DNA of 64,000 nucleotides from Phytoactinopolyspora mesophila (GCF_010122465.1 NZ_WLZY01000006.1:1-64000); one strand, 5' to 3'. Shown: positions 8,826 through 18,285, counted from the first letter of the stretch. Translations and numbers: made by a program. The notes: generated by a model not told the origin, from the sequence alone.

Positions 8826-8903
8826 CAACCCGTGTTGATCATGGGCACCTGCCGGTGTTCAAACGATTCAACTCTGCTTTTGCCCATGATCAACACGGAG
8901 TTG
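8826..8903. repeat. Long intergenic inverted repeat with TGATCA
   Basis: The perfect 17-bp arms at 8831-8847 and 8881-8897 enclose a 33-base loop. The pairing extends outward to 8826 and 8903 with one bulged A. TGATCA sits inside each arm. It begins 38 bases after the PIG-L stop and precedes rph on the same strand. There is no T-tract. It may be a terminator or 3'-end stabiliser. Confidence 0.85.
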
Positions 8904-8986
8904 TGGGTGCGAGTGGTAGATCAGGACACAGCCATCCGACCGGCCCGGCTGTGTCCCCTGTCGGTAGGCGTCGATAGCCTCGGCCT

Positions 8987-9709
8987 ATGACTCGAATTGA
9001 CGGCCGTAGCGCCGATGAACTCCGGCAGGTCCGCTTCACCCGCGGATGGCTCGATCACGCCGAGGGTTCGGTCCTCGTCGAGTTCGGCAAGACACGGGTG
9101 CTGTGCGCCGTCTCGGCCACCGAAGGCGTGCCACGCTGGCGCAAAGGATCCGGCCAGGGGTGGGTCACCGCTGAGTACGCGATGCTGCCCCGCTCCACCA
9201 ACACCCGGTCTGACCGCGAGTCGATCAAGGGTCGGGTGGGTGGCCGCACGCACGAGATCTCCCGGCTGGTGGGCCGCTCGCTACGCGGCGTCGTTGACAT
9301 GTCGGTTCTCGGCGAGAACACGCTGATGGTGGACTGCGACGTACTTCAGGCCGACGGCGGAACCCGTACGGCCGCGATCACCGGAGCTTACGTCGCGCTG
9401 CACGACGCCGTGACCTGGCTGCGCGAACACAGCCTGCTTGCGGGTGAGAACGTGCTGCACGATTCGATCGCCGCGATCTCCGTGGGTGTCGTCGACGGTG
9501 AGCCGTTGCTGGACCTGAACTACCAAGAGGACGTGCGCGCCGACACCGACATGAATGTGGTGATGACCGGCGCCGGCACGTACATCGAGGTGCAGGGCAC
9601 GGCCGAGGCCGCGCCGTTCGCCCGGTCGGAGCTGGATTCACTGCTCGGATTGGCCGAGACAGGCTGTGCGCGGTTGACCGAACTCCAGCGGCAGGCCTTG
9701 GCCTCATGA
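8987..9709 (+). CDS. rph: Ribonuclease PH
   Basis: A phosphate-dependent 3'-5' exoribonuclease that trims tRNA 3' ends. The 240-residue length is normal. Conserved family features are seen: [11 protein letters not shown] at the N-terminus, the RNA-binding loop [11 protein letters not shown], the phosphate site [13 protein letters not shown], and the catalytic region [19 protein letters not shown]. The stop overlaps rdgB by 4 bp (ATGA), so the pair is translationally coupled. Confidence 0.96.
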   Translation: MTRIDGRSADELRQVRFTRGWLDHAEGSVLVEFGKTRVLCAVSATEGVPRWRKGSGQGWVTAEYAMLPRSTNTRSDRESIKGRVGGRTHEISRLVGRSLRGVVDMSVLGENTLMVDCDVLQADGGTRTAAITGAYVALHDAVTWLREHSLLAGENVLHDSIAAISVGVVDGEPLLDLNYQEDVRADTDMNVVMTGAGTYIEVQGTAEAAPFARSELDSLLGLAETGCARLTELQRQALAS

Positions 9710-10332
9710 CGGCAACGCCACCGCGGGTGGTGCTGGCCTCCCGCAACGAACACAAGGTGGTCGAGATACGCCGGATTCTCGGTGATGCGGGAGCGCCTCT
9801 CGATCTGGTGGGTGTCACGGAATTTCCCGACGTCGACGACGTCGTTGAGTCCGGCCTGACGTTCACCGAGAACGCGCTGCTCAAAGCTCGGACAGTGGCT
9901 GAGGTCACCGGGTTGCCGGCGCTGGCCGACGACTCGGGGATCAGCGTCGATGCCATGAACGGCATGCCTGGTGTGTTCTCCGGGCGATGGTGCGGACGCC
10001 ATGGTGACGATGCAGCGAACTTGGAACTGTTGCTGGGCCAGTTACGCGACGTCCCGGACGAGCACCGTGGCGCGGCCTTCGTCTGTGTCGCGGCGTTCGT
10101 CGACCCGCGCGATCCGGCCACCGGTCAGGAGATAGTCCAGGAGGGCCGCCTGCCCGGAACCCTGTTGCGAGAGCCGCGTGGTGCCGGCGGTTTCGGCTAT
10201 GACCCCATCTTCGTTCCGGAAGGCGACACCCGCGCGACGGCCGAGATGACACCCGAGGAGAAGAACGCGATCAGCCACCGGGGCCGGGCTTTCCGCGCCA
10301 TTGCCCCGCTGCTGTTCGACCGCCTTGGCTGA
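9706..10332 (+). CDS. rdgB: Non-canonical purine NTP pyrophosphatase (dITP/XTP)
   Basis: This enzyme clears dITP and XTP from the nucleotide pool. It has 208 residues of the Ham1/RdgB family. The N-terminal [13 protein letters not shown] binds the base and phosphate. [24 protein letters not shown] carries the metal-binding acids. [12 protein letters not shown] and ISHRGRAF complete the family pattern. It starts inside the rph stop codon. An interrupted hairpin (GTCAC/GTGAC core at 10366-10378) lies at its convergent end with the next gene. Confidence 0.96.
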   Translation: MTATPPRVVLASRNEHKVVEIRRILGDAGAPLDLVGVTEFPDVDDVVESGLTFTENALLKARTVAEVTGLPALADDSGISVDAMNGMPGVFSGRWCGRHGDDAANLELLLGQLRDVPDEHRGAAFVCVAAFVDPRDPATGQEIVQEGRLPGTLLREPRGAGGFGYDPIFVPEGDTRATAEMTPEEKNAISHRGRAFRAIAPLLFDRLG

Positions 10333-10366
10333 TCGTCAACCTATGCCAGGCGCGGCATGCCACCTG

Positions 10367-11107
10367 TCACGAGGTGACATGCTGCGCGGGTGAGAAGTCG
10401 AACCGGGGCTGCTGGTGGGTCAGTATCGCCGTGGCCGGGACAACCGCCCAGATAGTGTTCAGCGCGTTTGTCAGCGTCGCCGTGAGTTCCTGAATGTCGG
10501 TAAGGGCCGATTCGTGTAGAGCTTCGGCAACGATCAACACGGAGTCCGTTGCGTCGTTGACCGCGGAATAGCCGCTTTGCCGGTTCGTCCACCGCCGCGC
10601 GTGTGCTCGCCCGGCGCTGTCCGCGAAGATCACTTCGCCTGGTGCCGGGTTCTCGATCTCTCCGGAGAATGTCGTGTACTGCTCGTCGCCGCTGGCATGA
10701 CGGACCTCGAGCGGCCAGGTGATCTTTGAAACGTCCAGCACCGCCACCGGCGTCGCGAAAGCGACCGATGCCGCATTGCAGAGGTCGATCAGCGGATGAA
10801 TCCGCGGCAGGGCGCCCTCCTTTCGCAGGCGACGCAGCAACGACTCGGAGGCGCACCGGAACTGGGTGGGCTTGAGCCCCATCCGCGAGAACGCGCGACG
10901 CCAGGCCTGCACCTCAGGCAGTTCGCTCTCCGATGCTGCCGAGAGCCGTGAGCTGGCGATTCCGGTGAGATGTTCCACGGGGCCGCTGACATCGGCGTCA
11001 GCGCTGATGCCGACGGCGAAGAGCACCCCCGCCGCCAGCCGGGGATGCTCTGCCCGAAGTTGGCTTGCATGGTGGAAGGTGTGTGTGGCTGATCGCTCTG
11101 CATTCAC
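10367..11107 (-). CDS. B3/B4 domain protein (PheRS beta-editing-like)
   Basis: A 246-residue stand-alone protein of the B3/4 family, related to the editing domain of phenylalanyl-tRNA synthetase beta chain. The central block GLKPTQFRCASESLLRR followed by PLIDLCNAASVAFATPVAVLDVS is the family hallmark. Such proteins may hydrolyse mischarged aminoacyl-tRNA, but the substrate is unproven. It starts with GTG 11107; an ATG at 11103 is out of frame. It is convergent with rdgB and divergent from the molybdopterin enzyme. Confidence 0.85.
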   Translation of the reverse strand: MNAERSATHTFHHASQLRAEHPRLAAGVLFAVGISADADVSGPVEHLTGIASSRLSAASESELPEVQAWRRAFSRMGLKPTQFRCASESLLRRLRKEGALPRIHPLIDLCNAASVAFATPVAVLDVSKITWPLEVRHASGDEQYTTFSGEIENPAPGEVIFADSAGRAHARRWTNRQSGYSAVNDATDSVLIVAEALHESALTDIQELTATLTNALNTIWAVVPATAILTHQQPRFDFSPAQHVTS

Positions 11108-11310
11108 GGGCCGATCCTGTCAGCCGGGCCGGTCCGGCTGACAGAGCCAGCCAGTTGCCGTTTCTCTGGGCCACATGGCGCTGTTCCGGCTGTGCTGCGC
11201 GTTTTGACCCGGGTGCCTGAGATCGCCGCCGATCACGAGTGTCCTTAAAGGTTGATGACGATCGGGGAGGGGGCGGACACAATGGTCCGAAAAGGGCGCA
11301 TCATCGGAGG

Positions 11311-12993
11311 ATGAACGCCCACCCGAACGTCGATGCACCGGGCGCGCCTCAGGACGGCCGGCCCAGCAATGGACGCCGGCGGAATTGGTCACGGCTGCGC
11401 GGGAGCGCTGCGCCCAGCCGGCGCTGGACCGCGTTGAGCGGGGTGGCGGCGATCGCGTTGGGCATCGGTGTGGCGGAGCTCGTCGCGGGGGCCATGTCTC
11501 GCGCTGCCGCATCGCCCATCGCGGCCGTCGGGGATTGGTTCATCGAGGTAGTGCCGGGCTGGCTGGCCGACGCGGCGATCTCGTTGTTCGGTACGGCGGA
11601 CAAGCTGGCGCTGGGCTTCGGGATCGCCGTCGTCCTGTCCCTCATCGGTGCCGGCGCCGGGTTCCTCACAGCCTGGGCGCGGCCCGCCGGAGTGGCGGCC
11701 GGCGTGCTGCTCGTCGGTGTCGCCGCGTCGGTGGTCGCTTCCCGCCCGGATACGTCGGGGACCGACCTCGTGCCCATGCTCGTCGGTGGCTGCGTCGCGT
11801 TGCCGGTACTCGTGTGGCTGGTCGGGCGCGCCGTGGCAGGCTCTGGGAACGACGATGACCGAAGCGGCCGATCGGCCGGCGAACACGGCAGCAGCGGGCA
11901 CGACGGCCCGGACAGCGCTGGGACCGACGTCGCGCGCCGCGTGTTCCTCCGCAGCGCCGGCGGCATCATGGCGCTTGCGGTGGCAGCGGGCGCCGTCGGC
12001 CGGTGGATCGGCGGCAGCAGGGGTGTGGTCGAAGCGTCGCGGGAAGAACTCGCCGTAGATATCGATCTCCCAAGCCCTGACGTGCCGCCCGGCGTCGACC
12101 TCCAAGTGCCGGACGCCGAGCCCTGGCGCACTCCGAACGAAGACTTCTACCGCATAGACACAGCGTTCCAGCTTCCTCTGCTGACGCCCGAAGACTGGCG
12201 GCTGCGAATCCGTGGGCTGGTGGAGCAGGAGGTAGAACTCGACTACGACGCGCTGATCAGCATGGGACTCGTCGATCGATGGGTGACCCTGGCCTGTGTC
12301 TCCAACCAGGTGGGTGGCAGTCTGATCGGCAACGCGCTCTGGACCGGTGTGCCGGTAGCCGACGTGTTGGCTCTGGCCCGGCCGCTCGCCGAGGCGGACG
12401 CGGTGCTGTCGACATCACACGACGGGTGGAACTGCGGCACACCGCTCGAGGCACTGACTGACGGGCGGGACTCCTTGCTGGCGGTCGGGATGAACGGTGA
12501 ACCGCTCCCGGTCGAGCACGGCTTCCCGGTGCGTATGGTGGTGCCCGGCCTCTACGGGTACGTGAGCGCCACCAAGTGGGTGGTCGAGCTGGAGGTCAGC
12601 CGATTCGACAGCTTCGACGCGTACTGGACCACTCGCGGGTGGTCGGAACGCGGGCCTATCAAGGTGTCCTCGAGAATCGATGTGCCGCGTCATCAAGCCA
12701 GAGTGGCTGCGGGCACGGTTGTCGTCGCTGGTTCGGCCTGGGCTCAGAACCGCGGCATCGAGCGGGTGGAGGTCAAGATCGACGGCGGCGGCTGGCAATC
12801 GGCTGACCTGGGTGCGGTCCTCACCGACGACACCTGGCGACAGTGGGCGTTTGCGTGGGAGGCCGCGCCGGGCGAACACGCGCTCGAGGTCCGGGCGACG
12901 ACGGCCGACGGGGAGGAACAGACCGGCGTCGTCGCGCAGCCCGCGCCCGACGGCGCCACCGGCTGGCACCGAATCTCGGTCAACGTCGCCTGA
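11311..12993 (+). CDS. Membrane-anchored molybdopterin-dependent oxidoreductase (sulfite oxidase family)
   Basis: The first about 180 residues carry about four hydrophobic segments. A linker rich in Gly, Asp and Ser follows, then a twin-arginine-like stretch ARRVFLRSAGG (near 208) with another hydrophobic segment, so the catalytic part should be exported. The oxidoreductase domain has the Mo-ligand C329 in TLACVSNQVGG, the pterin-site segment TSHDGWNCGTP, and a C-terminal dimerisation domain. The total is 560 residues. ATG 11311 has GGAGG immediately before it, which is too close; GTG 11239 in the same frame is an alternative. The substrate is uncertain: sulfite, sulfoxide or another oxyanion. 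Confidence 0.88.
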   Translation: MNAHPNVDAPGAPQDGRPSNGRRRNWSRLRGSAAPSRRWTALSGVAAIALGIGVAELVAGAMSRAAASPIAAVGDWFIEVVPGWLADAAISLFGTADKLALGFGIAVVLSLIGAGAGFLTAWARPAGVAAGVLLVGVAASVVASRPDTSGTDLVPMLVGGCVALPVLVWLVGRAVAGSGNDDDRSGRSAGEHGSSGHDGPDSAGTDVARRVFLRSAGGIMALAVAAGAVGRWIGGSRGVVEASREELAVDIDLPSPDVPPGVDLQVPDAEPWRTPNEDFYRIDTAFQLPLLTPEDWRLRIRGLVEQEVELDYDALISMGLVDRWVTLACVSNQVGGSLIGNALWTGVPVADVLALARPLAEADAVLSTSHDGWNCGTPLEALTDGRDSLLAVGMNGEPLPVEHGFPVRMVVPGLYGYVSATKWVVELEVSRFDSFDAYWTTRGWSERGPIKVSSRIDVPRHQARVAAGTVVVAGSAWAQNRGIERVEVKIDGGGWQSADLGAVLTDDTWRQWAFAWEAAPGEHALEVRATTADGEEQTGVVAQPAPDGATGWHRISVNVA

Positions 12994-13065
12994 GACCGAA
13001 ACCTTGGAACCCGCGTGAACAGAGGCTCGCACTCGTCACGGATGACCTTCGCCGGAGTTCAGCCG

Positions 13066-13137
13066 CCACTTCAATACCGCCAGGTTGTGCTCCCGGCCGA
13101 TCTCGGGCCCGAACACAACCTGGCGGTATTGAAGTGG
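13066..13137. repeat. 24-bp-arm intergenic inverted repeat
   Basis: The arms at 13066-13089 and 13114-13137 are perfect complements. The loop (24 bases) is GC-rich and can form an inner stem. It starts 72 bases after the molybdopterin enzyme stop and ends 49 bases before the aldo/keto reductase start. It carries no TGATCA and no T-tract. Confidence 0.85.
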
Positions 13138-13186
13138 GGCATGTTGGCCTGGGGGAGCGCCGCACGGCTAGGTAGGCTCAGACACC

Positions 13187-14131
13187 GTGACTGAAATGCG
13201 ACACCGCCAGTTGGGCGAATCCGGATTGACCGTTTCCGTCGTCGGCCTCGGGTGCAATGCGTTCGGCTCCCGGATAGATGCCGACACCACCCGTGCCGTC
13301 GTCGACACCGCACTCGACCAGGGCATCACCCTTTTCGACACCGCAGACATCTACGGACAGGGGGAAAGCGAGACCCTGCTCGGCAAGTCGTTGGGCCGGC
13401 GGCGCGACGACGTGATCGTGGCCACCAAGTTCGGTATGGACATGCAAGGTTCGAATGGGCCGGATTGGGGCGTGCGAGGCTCCCGCCGCTACATTCGCAA
13501 GGCCGTCGAAGCGAGCCTGAAACGCCTAGGCACTGATTGGATCGACCTCTATCAGATGCACGCTCCCGATCCGCGGACTCCGATCGAGGAGACGCTCGGG
13601 GCCCTGCACGAGCTGGTTGTCGAAGGCAAGGTCCGCTATGTCGGCTCGTCGAACTTTGCCGCCTGGCAAGTCACCGACGCCGACTGGGTGGCTCGTTCCA
13701 GCGGGTTCGACCGTTTCATCAGCGCCCAGAACAAGTACTCCCTTTACGACCGCTCTGCCGAGGCCGAACTCGTGCCGGCGGCCGAGCACGCCGGCGTCGG
13801 CATCCTGCCGTTCTTCCCGCTGGAGTTCGGCCTGCTGACCGGAAAGTACAAGCGCGGGCACGCGGCACCGGAGGACAGCCGGCTGGCCACCCAGCCGGCC
13901 CGGCTCGAAGGCGCCGACTTCGACGTGATCGAAGCGCTGGAGCGCTACGCGGCGGAGCGGAGTATCGGGATTCTCGACGTCGCGATCGGCGGGTTGGCCG
14001 CGAAGCCGGCCGTGGCATCGGTCATCGCCGGGGCCACCAAACCTGAGCAGATCGTGGCCAACGTCGAGGCTGCCGCATGGCGGCCGACGCCGGAGGATCT
14101 CGCCGCGCTCGAGGAGATCGCCGCGGGCTGA
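13187..14131 (+). CDS. Aldo/keto reductase
   Basis: This 314-residue NADPH-dependent TIM-barrel reductase has the catalytic tetrad D51, Y56 (DTADIYGQGE), K81 (ATKFG) and H125 (YQMHAPD). The cofactor-binding end GVGILPFFPLEFGLLTGKY fits the AKR/YghZ-like group that reduces aldehydes and ketones. The GTG at 13187 and the ATG at 13196 are both possible starts. Its TGA stop (14129-14131) directly abuts the pepN stop on the other strand, producing TGATCA. Confidence 0.92.
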   Translation: MTEMRHRQLGESGLTVSVVGLGCNAFGSRIDADTTRAVVDTALDQGITLFDTADIYGQGESETLLGKSLGRRRDDVIVATKFGMDMQGSNGPDWGVRGSRRYIRKAVEASLKRLGTDWIDLYQMHAPDPRTPIEETLGALHELVVEGKVRYVGSSNFAAWQVTDADWVARSSGFDRFISAQNKYSLYDRSAEAELVPAAEHAGVGILPFFPLEFGLLTGKYKRGHAAPEDSRLATQPARLEGADFDVIEALERYAAERSIGILDVAIGGLAAKPAVASVIAGATKPEQIVANVEAAAWRPTPEDLAALEEIAAG

Positions 14132-16690
14132 TCATGGTGCGGCCTCGCGGTCGCAGGCTTGTGCTCGCAGCGCCCGGTCGAGGTCAGCAAGTCCTTCGAC
14201 GACGAGCCGCCGCGCGGCTTGGGGCAATTCGTCCACCGTGTCCAGCCACTCCCGGACCCGCGATGCGGTGCTGGCGTCGGCGAGCAGCCGGGGGAACAGC
14301 CCTTGAATGATCGTCTGGGCGGAGTCATTGGTCCGCTCTGCCCAGACGCGGGGCACAGCTTCGAGGTAGTGGTCGACGTAGGGCAGCAGGAGCGTGCGCT
14401 GCTCAGGCTGGGCGAATCCCTGCACCGTGGCGGTGAGCAGGGCATTCGGAAGCTCGTCGGTCTCGACGGCGCTCAGCCAGGCGTCGAGCTTGGCTTGCTC
14501 GGTGGGCCGGGCGGCGCGAGCCATGGTGGCATGCCGTTCGCCGCTGGCGGTGTTGTCGCGTTCGAGCTCGGCGTCGATGTCGTCGTCCGAGGCGTGGCCG
14601 ATGATCACCAGCCGCTGCAGCAGATGCCACCGTAGGTCGGTGTCCACCGCCAGGCCCGGCAGGATGTCTTCCGAGCCGTTCAGCAGGGCCCACAGATCTG
14701 CGGCGTGCTCTTCACTGGCGACCGACGACGCCCAAGCCCGGGTGAATGCCAGCTGGGCGTCGCTGGCGGGCTCGGCGGAGCTGGCCAGCTCCCGCAGCCC
14801 GGTCACCCACCGTGCCGAGAGCCGCATCCGTTCAGCTGGATCGGCATACAAGAGGATCGCCATCCTGGCGGTCTGGAGAACGTGCTGGACAACCGTGATG
14901 GCGCTCTCGCTCCCGATGCCGCGCAGCACGAGCTCAACATAGTCACGGGTGGGGAGCTCGGCATCGCGCAGCATGTCCGTCATTGCCGTCCAGCACAGCG
15001 CACGGGGCAGTGACGGCAGGGTAGCGATGGAATCCACCACGGTCTGCCGGGAGACCTCATCGAGCCGGACCTTGGCGAAGGTGAGGTCGTCGTCGTTGAT
15101 GAGCAGGAGGGCGGCTCGTGGTTCGCCTACCAGCTCGGGCACGTTGGTGCGCTCGCCGGACACGTCGAGTTCTACCCTCGTGCGGCGTACCAGCCGGCCG
15201 GAGTCGTCGAGATCGTAGAGGCCGACGGCGACCCGATGTGAGCGTAGCGTCGGGTGGCTCGGATCAGCGGTCTGTTCGATGGCGACGGAGGCATACGTGC
15301 CGTCGTTCATGGTGACCGCCGGGCGCAGCGTGTTGACACCGGCGGTCTGCAACCATTCTTGTCCCCAGCCGGACAGGTCCCGCCCGCTTTGCTCTTCCAG
15401 GTGGGCGAACAGATCGGCCAGGGTGGTGTTGCCCCACGCGTGCTGGGTGAAGTAGGCCTGGACGCCGTCAAGGAACTGCTCGCGCCCCACCCACGCGACC
15501 AGCTGTTTCAGCACGCTCGCGCCTTTGGCGTAGGTGATGCCGTCGAAATTCACCTGAACATCCTCGAGATCGCGGATGTCCGCCGAGACCGGATGTGTGG
15601 AGGGGAGCTGGTCCTGTCGGAGAGCCCACAGCTTCTCGGTGACGGCGAATGTCGTCCACGACTCCTCCCACCTCGTGGCTTCGCTCTGTGCGAGGACACT
15701 GGCCCAGGTGGCGAACGACTCGTTCAGCCACAGGTCGTCCCACCACTTCATGGTCACCAGGTCGCCGAACCACATGTGGGCAAGTTCGTGCAGTATCACC
15801 TCCGCGCGGCGCTCGAATGCGGCGTCGGTGACGCGGCTGCGGAAGACGTACTCGTCGCGGATTGTGACGGCTCCGGCATTCTCCATGGCTCCCGCGTTGA
15901 ACTCGGGAACGAACAGCTGGTCGTACTTGGCGAACGGATAGGGGAGCCCGAACACATCCTCGAAGAAGCCGAACCCGCGCTTGGTGACGTCGAACAACTC
16001 GTCCGGGTCGAGGTGCTCGGCCAGCGACTTCCGGCAGAACAATCCGAGCGGCACGGTGCCGTTGCGGCCGATGTATTCATCACGCACCTCGTGGTACGGC
16101 CCGGCGACGATGGCCGCGATGTACGGCGACATGACTGGCGTCGTTTCGAAGCGCCAGCGTCTCACTCCGTCGCGGACGTCGCTTACCTCGGCCGCGGGAG
16201 AGTTGGACACCAAAACCCAGTGGGCCGGAGCGTCGACGGTGAAGGAGAACGTGCCCTTGAGGTCGGGCTGGTCGAAGCAGGCGAATACCCGACGCGCATC
16301 GGCCACCTCGAACTGCGAGTAGAGGTACACCTCGCCGTCGACCGGGTCGACGAAGCGGTGCAGACCTTCGCCTGTGCGCATATACGCCGCGTCGGCAACG
16401 ACGGTGAGCTCATTGTTCTTGGTCAGCTTGGGCAACGTGACCCGGGAGCCGGTGAAGACCTCGGCAGAATCAAGCGGCACGCCGTTGAGCGTGACCTCAT
16501 GCACGGCCGGCGCGATCAGATCCAGCCACGTCGAGGTGCCTTTTTCCGCTCTGAACCGTACGGTGGTGCTCGACCGGAAGGTCTTGTCGCCCGTCGTGAG
16601 ATCGAGTTCCACGGCGTATTCGATGGACGACGATTGGACGTCTTCGGCGCGACCGCGGGCCTCGGCGCGGGTGAGATTGGTGCCAGTCAT
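14132..16690 (-). CDS. pepN: Aminopeptidase N, M1 family
   Basis: An 852-residue zinc aminopeptidase that removes N-terminal residues from peptides in the cytoplasm. The exopeptidase motif GAMENAGAVTIRDEY and the zinc motif HELAHMWFGDLV, with the downstream NESFA glutamate, are intact. The N-terminal beta domain and C-terminal helical domain give a normal length. It is divergent from the Rv2466c-like gene, the same order as Rv2466c-Rv2467. The 211-bp intergenic region (16691-16901) must hold both promoters. Confidence 0.96.
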   Translation of the reverse strand: MTGTNLTRAEARGRAEDVQSSSIEYAVELDLTTGDKTFRSSTTVRFRAEKGTSTWLDLIAPAVHEVTLNGVPLDSAEVFTGSRVTLPKLTKNNELTVVADAAYMRTGEGLHRFVDPVDGEVYLYSQFEVADARRVFACFDQPDLKGTFSFTVDAPAHWVLVSNSPAAEVSDVRDGVRRWRFETTPVMSPYIAAIVAGPYHEVRDEYIGRNGTVPLGLFCRKSLAEHLDPDELFDVTKRGFGFFEDVFGLPYPFAKYDQLFVPEFNAGAMENAGAVTIRDEYVFRSRVTDAAFERRAEVILHELAHMWFGDLVTMKWWDDLWLNESFATWASVLAQSEATRWEESWTTFAVTEKLWALRQDQLPSTHPVSADIRDLEDVQVNFDGITYAKGASVLKQLVAWVGREQFLDGVQAYFTQHAWGNTTLADLFAHLEEQSGRDLSGWGQEWLQTAGVNTLRPAVTMNDGTYASVAIEQTADPSHPTLRSHRVAVGLYDLDDSGRLVRRTRVELDVSGERTNVPELVGEPRAALLLINDDDLTFAKVRLDEVSRQTVVDSIATLPSLPRALCWTAMTDMLRDAELPTRDYVELVLRGIGSESAITVVQHVLQTARMAILLYADPAERMRLSARWVTGLRELASSAEPASDAQLAFTRAWASSVASEEHAADLWALLNGSEDILPGLAVDTDLRWHLLQRLVIIGHASDDDIDAELERDNTASGERHATMARAARPTEQAKLDAWLSAVETDELPNALLTATVQGFAQPEQRTLLLPYVDHYLEAVPRVWAERTNDSAQTIIQGLFPRLLADASTASRVREWLDTVDELPQAARRLVVEGLADLDRALRAQACDREAAP

Positions 16691-16901
16691 GGCTTTGATC
16701 CTGGCAGATGCCCGTCGGCGCGGGTAGCCGTTGAGGAGACTTGCGTGTCGTCGCGGGTGCGAAACGCGGCACGCTGGCGTGGAATCCGGCGACCGTCGGT
16801 GTGGTTGGACGGAGTAGGGACACGGCGATGGAGGAACCGACGGCGTTCCCGCGCTGGTGATCCTGGTGAGGTGATGGTTTCGTGACGATCAGAGGTGTGC
16901 T

Positions 16902-17561
16902 GTGACGTTTTCCACTGGACAGAACGACGTTTCCCCGGCCGCAGCCGGAGGGGAGGAGCCACAATCGGCCGACTTCTGGTTCGATCCGAGATGTCCGTGG
17001 GCATGGATCACCTCGCGGTGGATCCTCGAGGTCGAGAAGGTCCGCCCGATCCATGTGAGCTGGCATGTCATGTCTCTGGGGTATCTGAACCAGGACCGCG
17101 AGGTTTCCTCGGGCTATGCCCGCCTGCTGGCCGAGAGCTGGGGTCCGGTGCGGGTGATCACGGCTGCGAGTGAGCTGCACGGTGACGAGTACATCAAGCC
17201 GCTGTACGACGCGATGGGCGAGCGCATTCATCTGCGCGGGCAGAAGGACGACATTGAGGGTGTGATCCGCGAGTCGCTGGAAGAGGTGGGCCTCCCGGCT
17301 CGGCTGGCAGACTATGCCGATAGCGAAGACTACGACGACGCCCTCAAGAAGAGCCACCATGCCGGCATGGATCAGGTCGGGATGGAGGTTGGCACCCCGG
17401 TGATCGCCGTAGGCGGGTATGCGTTCTTCGGCCCAGTCATCACGCCCGCTCCGAAGGGGGAGGAAGCCGGCCGGCTCTGGGATGCGGTGGTGACTCTGGC
17501 CTCCTACGACGGGTTCTTCGAACTCAAGCGGACCCGGACCCGCGACCCTATCTTCGACTGA
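16902..17561 (+). CDS. DsbA-family mycothiol-dependent reductase, Rv2466c-like
   Basis: A 219-residue thioredoxin-fold protein of the group that includes Rv2466c, a mycothiol-dependent nitroreductase linked to oxidative stress. The active-site segment reads FWFDPRCPWAWITSRW, so the first cysteine is present but the second position of CxxC is Ala. MEVGTPVIAVGG carries the cis-Pro loop. The N-terminus is about 20 residues longer than usual and low in complexity, so the GTG 16902 start is somewhat uncertain. Its position between pepN and rpiB matches mycobacteria. Confidence 0.88.
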   Translation: MTFSTGQNDVSPAAAGGEEPQSADFWFDPRCPWAWITSRWILEVEKVRPIHVSWHVMSLGYLNQDREVSSGYARLLAESWGPVRVITAASELHGDEYIKPLYDAMGERIHLRGQKDDIEGVIRESLEEVGLPARLADYADSEDYDDALKKSHHAGMDQVGMEVGTPVIAVGGYAFFGPVITPAPKGEEAGRLWDAVVTLASYDGFFELKRTRTRDPIFD

Positions 17562-17613
17562 CCGCGGCAGCCGCCGGGCCTACCCACCCAACCTCCACGG
17601 GGCACCCGCGCGC

Positions 17614-17705
17614 CTAAATGATCATGTTTGGTGGGTTTCCTCGTGCCTTGAGGTGCCTGCAGGCATGGTGACGCGCGAGAAAACCCACCAAACATGATCA
17701 TTTAG
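17614..17705. repeat. 25-bp-arm intergenic inverted repeat with TGATCA
   Basis: Perfect 25-bp arms at 17614-17638 and 17681-17705 enclose a 42-base loop. ATGATCAT is at the outer end of both arms. It lies between two plus-strand genes, 53 bases after the DsbA-family stop and 67 bases before rpiB. The arms are much more AT-rich than the surrounding sequence. Confidence 0.9.
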
Positions 17706-17772
17706 CGGAGGGTGGCGAGGGGGCGGGGCACCCGAGACCGGTTCGGAGGGCTCGACATCTAAGGTAGGCGGC

Positions 17773-18285
17773 ATGCGAGTCCACATTGGCACCGATCACG
17801 CCGGCTTCGACGTCAAGAACCACCTCGTGGAGGTGCTTCGGGGGGCCGGGCATGAGGTTATCGACCACGGCCCCTTCGTGTACGACGCCCTCGACGACTA
17901 CCCCGTGTTCTGTCTACGCGCCGCCGAAGCCGTGGCGGCCGAGCCGGACAGCCTGGGTGTGGTCCTGGGAGGCTCGGGAAACGGCGAGCAGATGGCGGCG
18001 AACAAGGTCAAAGGTATTCGTGCCGCGCTTGCGTGGTCGGAAGACACCGCGAGACTGGCGCGAGAGCACAACGACGCACGGGTGGTCGCCATCGGCGCTC
18101 GGATGCATCCGGTCGACGACGTCGCGCGTTTCGTCGAGGTGTTCCTGGATACGGCCTATTCGCAGCAGGAGCGGCACACCAACCGGATCTTGATGCTCAG
18201 TCGCTACGAGGAGTCGGGGGAGCTTCCTCCGCTGCCGGGGCCGGCCGAGACTCCGGTGTCAACGACGGCGTCTCCACCGGCTTGA
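17773..18285 (+). CDS. rpiB: Ribose-5-phosphate isomerase B
   Basis: This enzyme interconverts ribose 5-phosphate and ribulose 5-phosphate in the pentose phosphate pathway. The N-terminal GTDHAGFDVKNHL and the anion-hole region GGSGNGEQMAANKVKG are typical. A serine takes the place of the catalytic cysteine found in E. coli RpiB, as in the mycobacterial enzyme. The C-terminus after about residue 150 is a low-complexity extension rich in Pro, Thr and Ala, and it overlaps a small antisense gene. Confidence 0.95.
   Translation: MRVHIGTDHAGFDVKNHLVEVLRGAGHEVIDHGPFVYDALDDYPVFCLRAAEAVAAEPDSLGVVLGGSGNGEQMAANKVKGIRAALAWSEDTARLAREHNDARVVAIGARMHPVDDVARFVEVFLDTAYSQQERHTNRILMLSRYEESGELPPLPGPAETPVSTTASPPA

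Noticed and set aside
15254-16885. 543-residue frame antisense to pepN
   Set aside because: It is a high-GC shadow of an unambiguous M1 peptidase with intact motifs. It has no recognisable domain.
18197-18285. Frameshift or mis-called end of rpiB
   Set aside because: The RpiB core is complete by about residue 150, and the extra tail is simply low-complexity. No disrupted conserved motif is seen.
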